Positions 14,306-22,611 of a stretch of DNA of 56,345 nt are shown here, piece by piece. Made by a program: the position numbers and the translations under genes. Each line of letters opens with the position of its first letter. The stretch's first letter is position 1. Source of the DNA: Synechococcus sp. CCY 0621 (GTDB lineage Bacteria; Cyanobacteriota; Cyanobacteriia; PCC-6307; Cyanobiaceae); the NCBI RefSeq assembly GCF_019038465.1, contig NZ_JAFKRH010000048.1:1-56345 (forward strand). Reading direction: 5' to 3'. Under the pieces are notes generated by a model. The model had not been told where the DNA came from. It searched no databases and saw only the letters and a program-made list of their open reading frames with translations.

Positions 14306-16507
14306 ATGTGCCGTGGCTTCCGGGTGCCCCGTCTGATCCGTCTGCCCCGTCTGCTCCGACCGCTGCTGGCCTTCCTGCTCGCCTGCCTGCTGCCGCTGGC
14401 GGGCCTCGCCGGCCAGGTGTCCGACCCCCCCGCCCTGGGTCGGAACACCTACGTGCCCCTGGAGAGCCAACCGTTCCATGGCCAGCTGCTGGATCTGAAG
14501 CAGCAATGGACCGATGCGCCCCTCAACCAGGTGGTGGGGGACAGCCCGCGGGCCACCCTGCTCAACTTCTATGTGGTGATGGCACAGGTGAGCCGCGACA
14601 TCGCCCGGATCGAAGCCAGGGCGGCGGCGACACCCGGGCTGTTCTGGTCGCGTGCGGTGCGGAATGAACTGGAGCTGATCGACAGCTACTTCGCCGAAGC
14701 GGTGAAGGCCCTCGATGTGTCAGAGATTCCCCAGAGCATCCGGGCGGATTTCGCCGATGAATATGCCCTCAAGCTCAAGGTGATTCTTGACTACGTCTTC
14801 ACCCACAGCCGCAAGCCTTTCGAGATTCCTGATGCGGCTGGGATGAAGGCTCTGAACGAGGGACGGGTGAACCCCAGCGCCAGCTGGACCATCCCGGGCA
14901 CCTCCATCACCCTGACTGATGAGGGGGCCGAAGGGGGCCGTGATCGCGGCTACCGGTTCTCCGCCTTCACTGTGGCCCAGATCCCCAGCCTCTACGAGGA
15001 GATCAGGGATCAGCGGGCGCCCTCCGCCGGCGCTTCCAGCCTGCTGACGCCGGCCATCTATGACGCCTTCAGCCTCAGGCCCGGCCATATCCTGCCGCCC
15101 AAGTGGTACCTGGGCATTCCAGGGGGCTTCCGCCGCAACGTGCTGGAGGCCCATCTCTGGGACCAGACCCTGTTCCAGGTCCTGCTGGGCCTGGTGTTGT
15201 TGGCGGCCTTCGCGTTCGTTCAGTTCCGGCTGGTGCTGACCCTGCTGGGCACCTATCGAATGACCAAACGGGCGGCCAGCCAACCACTCACCCCCATGGT
15301 GATCTGGCGCGTCGACAACATCGCCTGGCACCGGGTGCTGCTGGCGGGGGTCGCCCTGCCCATCACCCGGCTGGTGGAACTGCTGCTCGACCACTACGTC
15401 AACGTCACCGGCGTGCCCTTGCAGGTGCTGATGTACCTGCTCTACACGCTCTATTTCTGCTGGGCGGGGTTGTTCAGTTTCTTCCTGATGGAGGCCCTCG
15501 GCCGCAGCCTGGCCGAGTGGATCACGATTCTGCGCGGACGGCGCAACGCCCTGCAGCTGAGCCGCGTCAGCAATCTGGTGATGCCGGTCTGCCGGGTGCT
15601 GGGGGCCATCATCGGCGTCTCCCTGATGTACCGGCTGCTGATCCTGCTGGGCCTGCCGGGCTCCACCGTGCTGGCCTTTTCCGCCGTTCCCGGCCTGGCC
15701 ATCGGCCTCGGGGCCTCGAAGTTGCTGGGCAACCTGTTTGCCGGTCTGTCGATCCAGACCGACCGTCCCCTGCGGGTGGGGGAGTTCTGCCGCATAGGCA
15801 GCAATCTGGGTTACGTCACCAAGATCGGCCTGCGCTCCCTGGAGCTGCAGACCCACGAGAGCCGCATCACCATCCCCAACTCGGTTGTCGACGAGGAGAC
15901 CATCGTCAACTACTCCCTGCGTTCGGACCAGGCGGAGGATGCGGTGCTGCATGTGTTCGAGTTGCACCTTCCCCTGCCAGCCGATCTCACCCCCGATCAG
16001 CTGGACGACCTGGTGCATTACGGCCGCTTGTATCTCACCGAGCTTCCGGGTCTGTGCGCCGCCCAGGTGTTCCTCGACCAGGACGCGGGCGATGGGGAGT
16101 TACTGCTGCGCTGCTGCGGAGAGATCCAGGCCCCCAACTGGACCGACTACCTCACCTTGCGGGAAGCGGTCCTGTTGCGTCTGCGGCAGATCATGGATCA
16201 GGTGATCCGCTCCCGCATGGTGATCGGCGTGGCCTATGACACCAGCCCCGAACAGCTGCAGCGCATCCCGGAACTGATCGCCTCGCTGTTCGCGCGCGAG
16301 CCTCTGGCGGCCTTCCGGGCCTGTCGCCTGATGGCCATCAGCGACTTCAGCTACGACTTCACCTACGACTACCGCTCCGCCCAGCCCACCTACGCGGCGT
16401 TCAAAGATGAGGTGGCCCGCCTCAACCGGGCCCTGCTGGCCCTGTTCGCCGCCGAGGGGATCGAGATCCCCTACCCCACCCAGGCGGAGGTCCAGATCGA
16501 TGCCTGA
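14306..16507 (+). CDS. MscS-family mechanosensitive channel, large form
   Basis: The 733-residue protein has a signal-like hydrophobic N-terminus (about 17-32), a periplasmic-type helical domain to residue 280, and then membrane helices near 285-305, 340-360, 375-400 and 430-480. The MscS pore and beta domain follow: AIGLGASKLLGNLFAGLSIQ, then RPLRVGEFCRIGSNLGYV and HESRITIPNSVV. A C-terminal cytoplasmic region runs to residue 733. It should release solutes at high membrane tension. Its TGA overlaps the next gene's ATG (ATGCCTGA), so the downstream protein is coupled. Confidence 0.88.
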   Translation: MCRGFRVPRLIRLPRLLRPLLAFLLACLLPLAGLAGQVSDPPALGRNTYVPLESQPFHGQLLDLKQQWTDAPLNQVVGDSPRATLLNFYVVMAQVSRDIARIEARAAATPGLFWSRAVRNELELIDSYFAEAVKALDVSEIPQSIRADFADEYALKLKVILDYVFTHSRKPFEIPDAAGMKALNEGRVNPSASWTIPGTSITLTDEGAEGGRDRGYRFSAFTVAQIPSLYEEIRDQRAPSAGASSLLTPAIYDAFSLRPGHILPPKWYLGIPGGFRRNVLEAHLWDQTLFQVLLGLVLLAAFAFVQFRLVLTLLGTYRMTKRAASQPLTPMVIWRVDNIAWHRVLLAGVALPITRLVELLLDHYVNVTGVPLQVLMYLLYTLYFCWAGLFSFFLMEALGRSLAEWITILRGRRNALQLSRVSNLVMPVCRVLGAIIGVSLMYRLLILLGLPGSTVLAFSAVPGLAIGLGASKLLGNLFAGLSIQTDRPLRVGEFCRIGSNLGYVTKIGLRSLELQTHESRITIPNSVVDEETIVNYSLRSDQAEDAVLHVFELHLPLPADLTPDQLDDLVHYGRLYLTELPGLCAAQVFLDQDAGDGELLLRCCGEIQAPNWTDYLTLREAVLLRLRQIMDQVIRSRMVIGVAYDTSPEQLQRIPELIASLFAREPLAAFRACRLMAISDFSYDFTYDYRSAQPTYAAFKDEVARLNRALLALFAAEGIEIPYPTQAEVQIDA

Positions 16508-17069
16508 ATGCTTTCTCCACACCCTGGCGGGCTGCGGCCTGGTGATCGGTGCCTATCCCCGCTTCCGCTACGACGCCCGTGGGGGCGGGGGCCCGGGCTG
16601 GCTCACCGATGGGGGCAGCACCGGTTCACAGCGGCTGCGTTTCGACCCTGATGCTTTGAACATTCCGCCGCTCCACTGGCGCACCACCCGGTTCCTGGGC
16701 CTGCCCTTGCCTCCGGGGCTGGCGATCACGATCCACCCCCAGCAGCTTGACGGCAGCCTCGATGACGCCACCGGCGCGATGGCGCTGCGGTTCTGCGCCC
16801 GCTTCCGCTTCGCTATCGGCTCGCTCTATCGGGCACCGGATCTGATCGTTGACACGACGCTTACCACCGGCCCCGTGCAGGGTCGCCGCCACCAGGCCAC
16901 GGGCCAGCCCCTCGATGGCGATGGCCAGGCGCAGCTGGTGGGCGTGGCCAGCATCGCCCCCAGTGGCGATCCGTTTCTCGACCGGTTCCTGGGCCTGCCC
17001 GATGAGGCCCTGGCGCTGCTGCGCTGCCGGTTCGGGCCGCTGCCGCCGGACGGTCGGGACTTACCTTGA
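16500..17069 (+). CDS. Hypothetical protein coupled to the MscS gene
   Basis: The 189-residue protein has no recognised domain. It contains a Gly/Arg-rich N-terminal stretch, DALNIPPLHWRTTRFLGLPL in the first half, and a beta-rich centre (MALRFCARFRFAIGSLYRAPD). There is no signal peptide or membrane helix. The ATG overlaps the mscS stop by 8 bases, indicating translational coupling, and its own stop overlaps the possible TTG start of the next gene. The chain of overlaps puts mscS, this gene and the DUF296-glutaredoxin gene in one operon. I do not know the function. Confidence 0.6.
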   Translation: MPECFLHTLAGCGLVIGAYPRFRYDARGGGGPGWLTDGGSTGSQRLRFDPDALNIPPLHWRTTRFLGLPLPPGLAITIHPQQLDGSLDDATGAMALRFCARFRFAIGSLYRAPDLIVDTTLTTGPVQGRRHQATGQPLDGDGQAQLVGVASIAPSGDPFLDRFLGLPDEALALLRCRFGPLPPDGRDLP

Positions 17070-17092
17070 CCCCCTCGACGCCCGATCCCGCC

Positions 17093-17725
17093 ATGCATCC
17101 CCTGCCGTTGCATCTCGGAGCGGGCAGTGATCTGCGCGCCAGCCTCGAGCAGCTGGGCACCCAGGCCGGCGCCTCCGGGTTCGTGCTCGGGGTGGTGGGT
17201 GACCTCTCCCAAGCGGCCTTCCAGTGCCCGGGCCAGGCCGAACCCACCGTGCTGCAGGGTCACCTGGAGATCATCACCCTGCAGGGCACCGTGGCGCCCC
17301 AGGGGGTGCACCTGCACCTGAGCCTCTCCGATGGCGAGTGCCAGGTGTGGGGCGGCCACCTCGAGCACGGCAGCCTGGTGCTCAGAGGTGCCGACCTGCT
17401 GGTGGGCTTCCTGCCCACGGCCGCACCCCAGGGGCCAATGGCGGCAACGGCCCGGCCCTTGGACCCGGTCGCCCCCACCCAGCCGCGGGTGGAGATCGCC
17501 GTGCGCAGCGGCTGCCCTTTTTCGGCCCGGGCCCTGCGCATGCTGCGCACCCTCGGCATCCCCCACGTGGTGCAGCTGGCCGACGACGAGGATTTCCGTC
17601 AGGAGGTCGCCGCACGCAGCGGCCGCAGCTCCATGCCCCAGATGTTCATTGATGGCGAGCCCATCGGGGGCTACGACGCCCTGGCCGATCTGCACGGCCG
17701 CGGCGCCCTCGACCATCTGCGCTGA
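17093..17725 (+). CDS. PPC/DUF296 domain fused to a monothiol-like glutaredoxin
   Basis: The N-terminal part (residues about 3-110) is a PPC/DUF296 domain: GAGSDLRASLEQLG, FVLGVVGDLSQA, HLEIITLQGT, then HLHLSLSDGECQVWGGHL, where H73, H75 and H89 fit the metal-binding His set. The C-terminal part (about 132-210) is a glutaredoxin: CPFS active site (C141), a cis-Pro motif SSMPQMFIDGEP, and GGYDALADLH. The CPFS centre has one Cys, as in monothiol glutaredoxins, though those usually have CGFS. PPC domains bind DNA or act as small metal-binding enzymes, so this may be a redox sensor, but that is inference. TTG 17066 is a possible earlier start. Part of the mscS operon. Confidence 0.8.
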   Translation: MHPLPLHLGAGSDLRASLEQLGTQAGASGFVLGVVGDLSQAAFQCPGQAEPTVLQGHLEIITLQGTVAPQGVHLHLSLSDGECQVWGGHLEHGSLVLRGADLLVGFLPTAAPQGPMAATARPLDPVAPTQPRVEIAVRSGCPFSARALRMLRTLGIPHVVQLADDEDFRQEVAARSGRSSMPQMFIDGEPIGGYDALADLHGRGALDHLR

Positions 17726-17739
17726 GGGGATAATCCCCC

Positions 17740-18441
17740 CTAACGGGACAGTTCAGGAAACTGCATCTTGAACCGGGCCACCTTCGGCTGATCGTGGATC
17801 ACGACGTAGGGGTGGGCCGGGTTGCGGGCGACGAAGTCCTGGTGGTAGGCCTCGGCGGGGGTGAAGCCCCGCCAGTCCTCCACCGTGGTGGCGATCGGCC
17901 GCGGCAGCGCGCCGGAGCGGTTCACCTGGGCGATGTAGGCCGCGGCCACCCGGCGCTGCTCCGGGTCGGTGGGGAAGATCGCCGAGCGGTACTGGGAGCC
18001 CACATCCGGACCCTGGCGGTTCAGCTCGGTGGGATCGTGGGCGACGGAGAAGAACACCTTCAGCAGCTGGCCGTAGCTCACCCGGGCCGGGTCGTAGGTG
18101 ATGCGGATGCCCTCGGCGTGGCCGGTGCCGCCGCCACTGACGCGGTCGTAGGCGGCGGTGGCCGGGCTGCCGCCGGTGTAGCCGGTCACCACCTCGGTGA
18201 CCCCTTTGACGTGCTCGAACACCGCCTCCATGCCCCAGAAGCAACCGCCTGCCAGTACCGCCGTGGCGCGTGGGCCGGCCGCCAGGGTGAGCCCGCTGGC
18301 CGGATCGGGCAGGCTGGCGGCCACGGCGCTGGAGCCTCCCAGGCGGGGCAGAAGGCCCGCCGCGATCAGTGGCAACACCAGCAGGCTCACAGCCAACGCC
18401 GAGAGGGCGGCGGCTGTGCTGAGGAGCGGTGACAGTCGCAT
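17740..18441 (-). CDS. msrA: Peptide methionine-S-sulfoxide reductase, exported form
   Basis: The 233-residue protein carries the MsrA catalytic motif LAGGCFWGMEAVFEH, followed by VVTGYTGGSP, GTGHAEGIRITYDP and HDPTELNRQGPD, which bind methionine sulfoxide. It reduces the S-form of oxidised methionine. Residues 1-43 form a hydrophobic signal or anchor (LLSTAAALSALAVSLLVLPL), so the enzyme probably works in the periplasm or thylakoid lumen and needs an electron donor there. Convergent with the DUF296-glutaredoxin gene (14 bases between stops). Confidence 0.92.
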   Translation of the reverse strand: MRLSPLLSTAAALSALAVSLLVLPLIAAGLLPRLGGSSAVAASLPDPASGLTLAAGPRATAVLAGGCFWGMEAVFEHVKGVTEVVTGYTGGSPATAAYDRVSGGGTGHAEGIRITYDPARVSYGQLLKVFFSVAHDPTELNRQGPDVGSQYRSAIFPTDPEQRRVAAAYIAQVNRSGALPRPIATTVEDWRGFTPAEAYHQDFVARNPAHPYVVIHDQPKVARFKMQFPELSR

Positions 18442-18527
18442 CGGCGGAAACGCGGGGGATGGTGGAACTACCGGCCAGGCGAGCCGGTGGATTTCCCCGT
18501 AAGGTCGATCAGAGCGAAGGAACCTCC

Positions 18528-18809
18528 ATGGCAGCCCGCCTCGCCATCGGACCGGTGGACGTGAGTCCCGAGGTGCGCGAGTGGGTGGACCGAGAAACGC
18601 TGCAGCGCCTGGTGGCCCGCCATCGCCGTGGCGACTGGGGCGTGGTGGATGCCCGCGATGCCCGGGACAACACCATTGCCGCCTACCGCCAGCAGGGTTC
18701 CCTGCGCAGCGTCTTCGACCTCGGCCAGGGCCTGCAGGTGTGGATCCTCACCCATGACCTCGGCACCGACCGGCTGCACACCCTGGTGCTGCTGCCCAGC
18801 GACGAATAG
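18528..18809 (+). CDS. Small hypothetical protein
   Basis: The 93-residue protein begins MAARLAIGPVDVSPEVREWV after a GAAGGA ribosome-binding site 8 bases upstream. It is soluble, with a basic centre (RHRRGDWGVVDARDARDN) and a beta-rich end (LQVWILTHDLGTDRLHTLVLL). I recall similarly sized plasmid- or toxin-related proteins in which this order of elements occurs, but I cannot name a family with confidence. It sits between divergent msrA and a long intergenic region. Confidence 0.6.
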   Translation: MAARLAIGPVDVSPEVREWVDRETLQRLVARHRRGDWGVVDARDARDNTIAAYRQQGSLRSVFDLGQGLQVWILTHDLGTDRLHTLVLLPSDE

Positions 18810-19119
18810 GACTTGTGAGTGCTCTGTTGGGCACTGTTCATTCTGGAGGAGCAGAAGAATGGCAAGACTCTTTCACATTGAAAATCTGAACTTACCAGGC
18901 TATTGCTGAGGCCCAGCATGCGCACCTGGCAGCATCTTTATGTTTGCATGACGCGCTTCTTTCTCCTCACCGAAGACGTTCGCTCCCTTTCCCCAGACTT
19001 CAGTATGTACAGGATGGCACTGTCTTCATAATTTCTTTCGTCTGATTGTGTTGCCTTCCCTCTGGACGGGGCACGGAGATGTCGTAAAAGGGAGGCGAAC
19101 GCTGTCGGGGGCCTGAAAC

Positions 19120-19401
19120 ATGATTGAGCTTCCCCAGCCCAGGCGTCAGTCTCAGTCCCGGCCCCAAGTGACGTCCCGCCATGGCGCCGAAGCTCGCCTT
19201 GCCTCGGTGGGGTGGTCGCAGGCTGACGAGCTCGCTGCCCTTGAGACCGTCTGGGAGAGCCTCTGTCAGGATGCCACCAGTGCCGGAACATCCCTCCCGT
19301 CACCCGGGCTCTCCAGTGCCCCCCAGCCGCCTGTCGGTGGTCCGCGCCCCCTGCGCCAGCGGAATCGTCAGGCTGAGGCCTCCAGGCGCCTGGCCTCCTG
19401 A
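19120..19401 (+). CDS. Possible small protein, uncertain
   Basis: The 93-codon frame from ATG 19120 encodes a Gln-, Ser- and Pro-rich peptide with one protein-like stretch (GWSQADELAALETVWESL). There is no clear ribosome-binding site, signal peptide or domain. Reading on the other strand is also open here, so chance in GC-rich DNA is a real alternative. Confidence 0.2.
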   Translation: MIELPQPRRQSQSRPQVTSRHGAEARLASVGWSQADELAALETVWESLCQDATSAGTSLPSPGLSSAPQPPVGGPRPLRQRNRQAEASRRLAS

Positions 19402-19419
19402 GCTTTTCTTGTCCTTTCT

Positions 19420-19442
19420 CAATCCTTCGTGGTGAAGGATTG
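19420..19442 (+). promoter_or_regulatory. Perfect 9-bp hairpin in the rod linker leader
   Basis: CAATCCTTC, loop GTGGT, GAAGGATTG form a perfect stem of nine pairs. It lies 158 bases upstream of the linker ATG and is not followed by a T run, so it is not a standard terminator. The partial repeat ATGGATTG follows just after. It may be an RNA structure in the leader or an operator; function is not shown. Confidence 0.45.
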
Positions 19443-19600
19443 TATGGATTGAGCGCTGTAACGATCCGCTTTTCTTCGCTCTGAATCCAGTAAGAATCGC
19501 GGCTTGACATCGCTGGCGGGTAAGTCCTCCTGAGGAGCTCTTTTCATTGAGCTCCTGCCCGTGGCGATGCTCTTCTCCCTGCCCTTTGTGTAGTTTTCCC

Positions 19601-20536
19601 ATGGCCCTGGTCCAAGCCCCTTCCCTTGGCATCGAGCGTTTCGCAGATGATCGCAACAAGGAGAACTGGTCGAAGGCATCGCCGCAGGATCGTGATGGCA
19701 TCATCCGGCTGGTCTATCAGCAGGTGCTGGGTCAGCAGTATGTGATGCAGAACGAGCGTCTTGTCGGTGCTGAATCCCTGTTCCGAAACGGTTACCTCAC
19801 CGTGCAGGAGTTCGTGCGCACTCTGGCCAGAAGCGGGCTCTATCGCGCCCGTTTCTTTGAATCCTGCAATCCTTACCGCTTCATCGAGCTCAACCACAAG
19901 CATCTGCTCGGCCGGGCTCCCCACAACAAGGCCGAGATGCTGCACCACTTCACGATCCTGCAGGAGCACGGCTACGACGCCGAGATCGATTCCTACATCG
20001 ACAGCCCTGAGTATCAGGAGCGCTTCGGCTCCGATGTGGTGCCCTATCTCCACGGCTGGGACTATTCCGCCGGTCACCAGGGTCAGCAGTTTTCCTGGCT
20101 GATGCAGCTGGCCGGTGGCGCCGCCGCTTCGGTGAAGGGTGACAGCGCCGGCACCCGCTTCAAGCTCGGCCGGGCCCTGCACCAGGATCGCGCGGTGACG
20201 GTGTCGGTCAACCGGCCCCGCTTCAGTGGCGAATCCTTCTTCCAGGCCAACCTGGGCCAGGGGGGTGCCAGCGTGGATGGTCCGGTGTCCCGCAACGGCC
20301 AGCCCACCGATCCCTCCCGCGGTCACCGCGAGGAGGCTCTGGTGGTGTCGGCCGGTGTCCGTGGCACCAGCGGCTCCAGTGGCCGGGTGGCCACCATCAC
20401 CGCCACCGGGCTGGTGAACAACGCGGTGGTGCGCAGCGGTGCCTACGTGATGCGGGTGCCCTACAGCCGCATGAACGAGGCCCTGCAGCGGGTGCAGCGT
20501 CTCGGTGGCCGGGTGGTGCGCGTCAGCGTCAACTGA
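19601..20536 (+). CDS. Phycobilisome rod linker polypeptide
   Basis: The 312-residue product has the phycobilisome linker domain (residues about 20-150): VYQQVLGQQYVMQNERL, ESLFRNGYLTVQEFVR, FFESCNPYRFIELNHKHLLGR (split) and EIDSYIDSPEYQERFG. It ends with a CpcD-type cap domain (about 255-311: AYVMRVPYSRMNEALQ, GGRVVRVSVN). It therefore joins hexamers along a rod, as CpcC or a phycoerythrin-rod linker does. Which pigment-protein it serves cannot be set from the sequence. It stands apart from cpc genes, with a long leader upstream. ATG 19601 gives the usual short N-terminus. Confidence 0.9.
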   Translation: MALVQAPSLGIERFADDRNKENWSKASPQDRDGIIRLVYQQVLGQQYVMQNERLVGAESLFRNGYLTVQEFVRTLARSGLYRARFFESCNPYRFIELNHKHLLGRAPHNKAEMLHHFTILQEHGYDAEIDSYIDSPEYQERFGSDVVPYLHGWDYSAGHQGQQFSWLMQLAGGAAASVKGDSAGTRFKLGRALHQDRAVTVSVNRPRFSGESFFQANLGQGGASVDGPVSRNGQPTDPSRGHREEALVVSAGVRGTSGSSGRVATITATGLVNNAVVRSGAYVMRVPYSRMNEALQRVQRLGGRVVRVSVN

Positions 20537-20552
20537 GACAGCGCCTGGGGGG

Positions 20553-22115
20553 TCAGGGCCGCAGGTCCACCCCCCTCCGGGCCAGCAACTGGCGGCAGGC
20601 CATCAGGGCCGAAAGGCTCACCCCCGCCGTGCCCTCGCCGGGGTGAATGGCATCGCCGCAGAGCCACAGACCCGCCAGGGGGGAGCGGCTGGCCAGGCCG
20701 AAGGGCCCGAATCGGCTGGGGTGCTGGCCCAGGCCACCCACATAGCCCATGGGCCGGCCTGTCCAGCCGGCAAAGCCCCGGGGGGTGGACAACTCGCCGT
20801 GCAGCCAATCGGCAGGCCCCACCCCCAGCAGCTGTTCCAGGCCCCCCTGAATCGCGGCCATCGCCTGTTGCTTGCGGGCCTGATAGTCGGCCTCCTCCCC
20901 GCCGAACCAGGGCCGGGCCGGGGTGAACACGCTGGCAATCACCGTGGCCCGCCCGGCGGGGGCCCGGCCATCCCCCTCCTGGCTGACCGAGACGAACAGG
21001 GAACCCGCTTCGGTGGCCGCCAGCTGCAGATGGCTGGGGCACCCCGGCGGCAGCTTGTTGCGCTCGATGGCTCCGTAGAACACCAGGGCCCCGCTGGGTT
21101 CATGCAGGTTCTCAAGCCGACGGCGGTAGCCGGCAGGCAGGGCGTCCCCCAGCAGGGCCGGCAGGGCCTGGGGGGGCAGCGTGACGACCACCTCCGTGGC
21201 CTCCAGGCCGAAATCTGACTCCGGCGTACGGGAATCGCCGGGGCGTGCCTGCAGTCGCCGGCCCATGATCTGCCAGCGTTCGTTCGGCTGAACGGGCGGC
21301 CGCAGCCGTTCGACGCGATGCCGCAGCCGCAGCCGACCGCCCTGCTGTTTCAGCGCCTGCTCGAGGCTGTCGCTGAGGGCCTGCATCGAACCCTCCAGGT
21401 GCCAGAGGCCCAGTGGTTCCTGCACCATCGCCAGCACCGTGGCCCCGTAAAGCGCGGCCGTGCGATCGGCTGGCTCCTGGGAGTAGAGCTTCAGCTGCAG
21501 ATCGAGGAAGCGCCGCAGCCGCCCGTCGCCGGCGCAGCCTGTGATCCGCAGCAGGTCGGCCACCGTGGCGAAGCTGAGCAGGCCGCTAGCCAGCGTGCCT
21601 GGCCCCACCGCCCCCAGCAGCTGAGCCAGATCCCACCAGGTGCGGGGCGGCAGGACCGGATCCTGGGAGGCGAAGGTCCAGTTGGCCCGGTGCAAAGCGT
21701 CGCAGAGGGCCCAGAAGCGGGCACTGCCGGGGAACTGCCCCAGCCGCTCCTGACGCCAGCGCTCCGGGTCGCGCCAGATCGACACCGGCCCATGGCCATC
21801 GCCCAGATCCACCACGCAGCCGGGATCGAGCGGCACGGCCGCCGGAGGCGCCACCCCCAGATGGCGGAACAGTCGCGCGTGGATGCCTGCGGGGTGGCCA
21901 GCACCTCCGTGCTCCAGCCCTGCCACCTGGGTGGCCCCCACATCGAACACGTACGGCCCGCGCCGAAAGGTGCCGGCACAGCCGCCGCTTTGGCGATGGG
22001 CTTCGAGCAGTTCCACCTGAAGCCCCTGCTTGGCCAGCAGCGCCGCCGCCGTCAGGCCGGCGATGCCGGCACCCACCACCGCCACGTCTGTCCGGTCCTT
22101 TTCGCTGGGGGTCAA
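20553..22115 (-). CDS. crtD: Carotenoid C-3',4'-desaturase, CrtD type
   Basis: The 520-residue flavoprotein starts with a dinucleotide fold, VAVVGAGIAGLTAAALLAKQG, followed by the crtI/crtISO-like GGCAGTFRRG and ends with the FAD-binding LWLCGDAIHPGEGTAGVSL. Its body (LDLQLKLYSQEPADRTAALYG, split, and EPLGLWHLEGSMQALSDSL) matches cyanobacterial CrtD, which introduces the 3',4' double bond in myxoxanthophyll synthesis. It is close to CrtISO, so the exact substrate needs proof. The frame closes 18 bases upstream, leaving TTG 22115 as the only start before the FAD fold. It runs head to head with the decayed gene region. Confidence 0.75.
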   Translation of the reverse strand: MTPSEKDRTDVAVVGAGIAGLTAAALLAKQGLQVELLEAHRQSGGCAGTFRRGPYVFDVGATQVAGLEHGGAGHPAGIHARLFRHLGVAPPAAVPLDPGCVVDLGDGHGPVSIWRDPERWRQERLGQFPGSARFWALCDALHRANWTFASQDPVLPPRTWWDLAQLLGAVGPGTLASGLLSFATVADLLRITGCAGDGRLRRFLDLQLKLYSQEPADRTAALYGATVLAMVQEPLGLWHLEGSMQALSDSLEQALKQQGGRLRLRHRVERLRPPVQPNERWQIMGRRLQARPGDSRTPESDFGLEATEVVVTLPPQALPALLGDALPAGYRRRLENLHEPSGALVFYGAIERNKLPPGCPSHLQLAATEAGSLFVSVSQEGDGRAPAGRATVIASVFTPARPWFGGEEADYQARKQQAMAAIQGGLEQLLGVGPADWLHGELSTPRGFAGWTGRPMGYVGGLGQHPSRFGPFGLASRSPLAGLWLCGDAIHPGEGTAGVSLSALMACRQLLARRGVDLRP

Positions 22116-22611
22116 TGCTGCACAACGGCATTACCATCGATGCTGCCAGGCATGCAGGCGCTCCTGTGGCTCAAGGCTGTCGGCCGGAGTGAGTCGAAGC
22201 AGTGGTCGGGTCGTGCAAAAGCTCCCTGCTGAAGGTGGGGGTCACGCCCGTGAAGATGCATCTGAGACATGCATGCGCATCAGATGCGTGGCGATCCCGG
22301 GGCCGCTTTCTGAATGTCATGCACCTGTTTGCAATTGGTTGAGTATGGCAACACGGCATGGAGCGCTTTTGTGAGCGGGCAAGGAGAGTCAAAACGGCCT
22401 CCAGCTCTCTTGAAAGCCTATGCACTGCAGCTGATCTGGCGTTTGCCTCATGTTCTTGGCGCCGAGCCAGCTATGGAGGCTGCTGCAAGATCACGGCGAC
22501 TCCATTGTTGGTTGTCGAACGCTGTGCCGCCTGAGCTTGGGCGCGATAACGTCCAAGCCGACTATAGAATTTCCGTGCCATTTCTCTGTCACGCCCGCCA
22601 TCCCAAACACC
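22116..22611. other. Intergenic region upstream of a decayed gene
   Basis: These 496 bp have lower GC than the neighbours. Long frames across them carry no recognisable domain. A TATAGAAT at about 22563 could be a -10 box for the decayed gene that starts at 22612. No tRNA, repeat or terminator was recognised. Confidence 0.4.

Larger units (their letters stand above)
18810..19600. other. Long leader/intergenic region before the rod linker gene
   Basis: This 791-bp stretch has mixed composition, with AT-richer parts near 18820-19060 and 19400-19510. It holds a 9-bp perfect hairpin (separate entry) and a weak open frame at 19120-19401 (separate entry). A 16-codon frame at 18859-18909 follows a GGAGGAG but is too short to judge. 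No terminator was recognised. Phycobilisome genes commonly have long regulated leaders, so much of this may be promoter and 5' untranslated region of the linker gene. Confidence 0.5.

Noticed and set aside
12995-14506. Long minus-strand frame over the COQ4-like and ABC genes
   Set aside because: Low-complexity His/Gln-rich sequence, no conserved motif, and antisense to two well-supported genes.
18938-19510. 190-residue minus-strand frame in the long intergenic region
   Set aside because: No ribosome-binding site, no motif and a biased Arg/Gly/Pro composition; may be chance.
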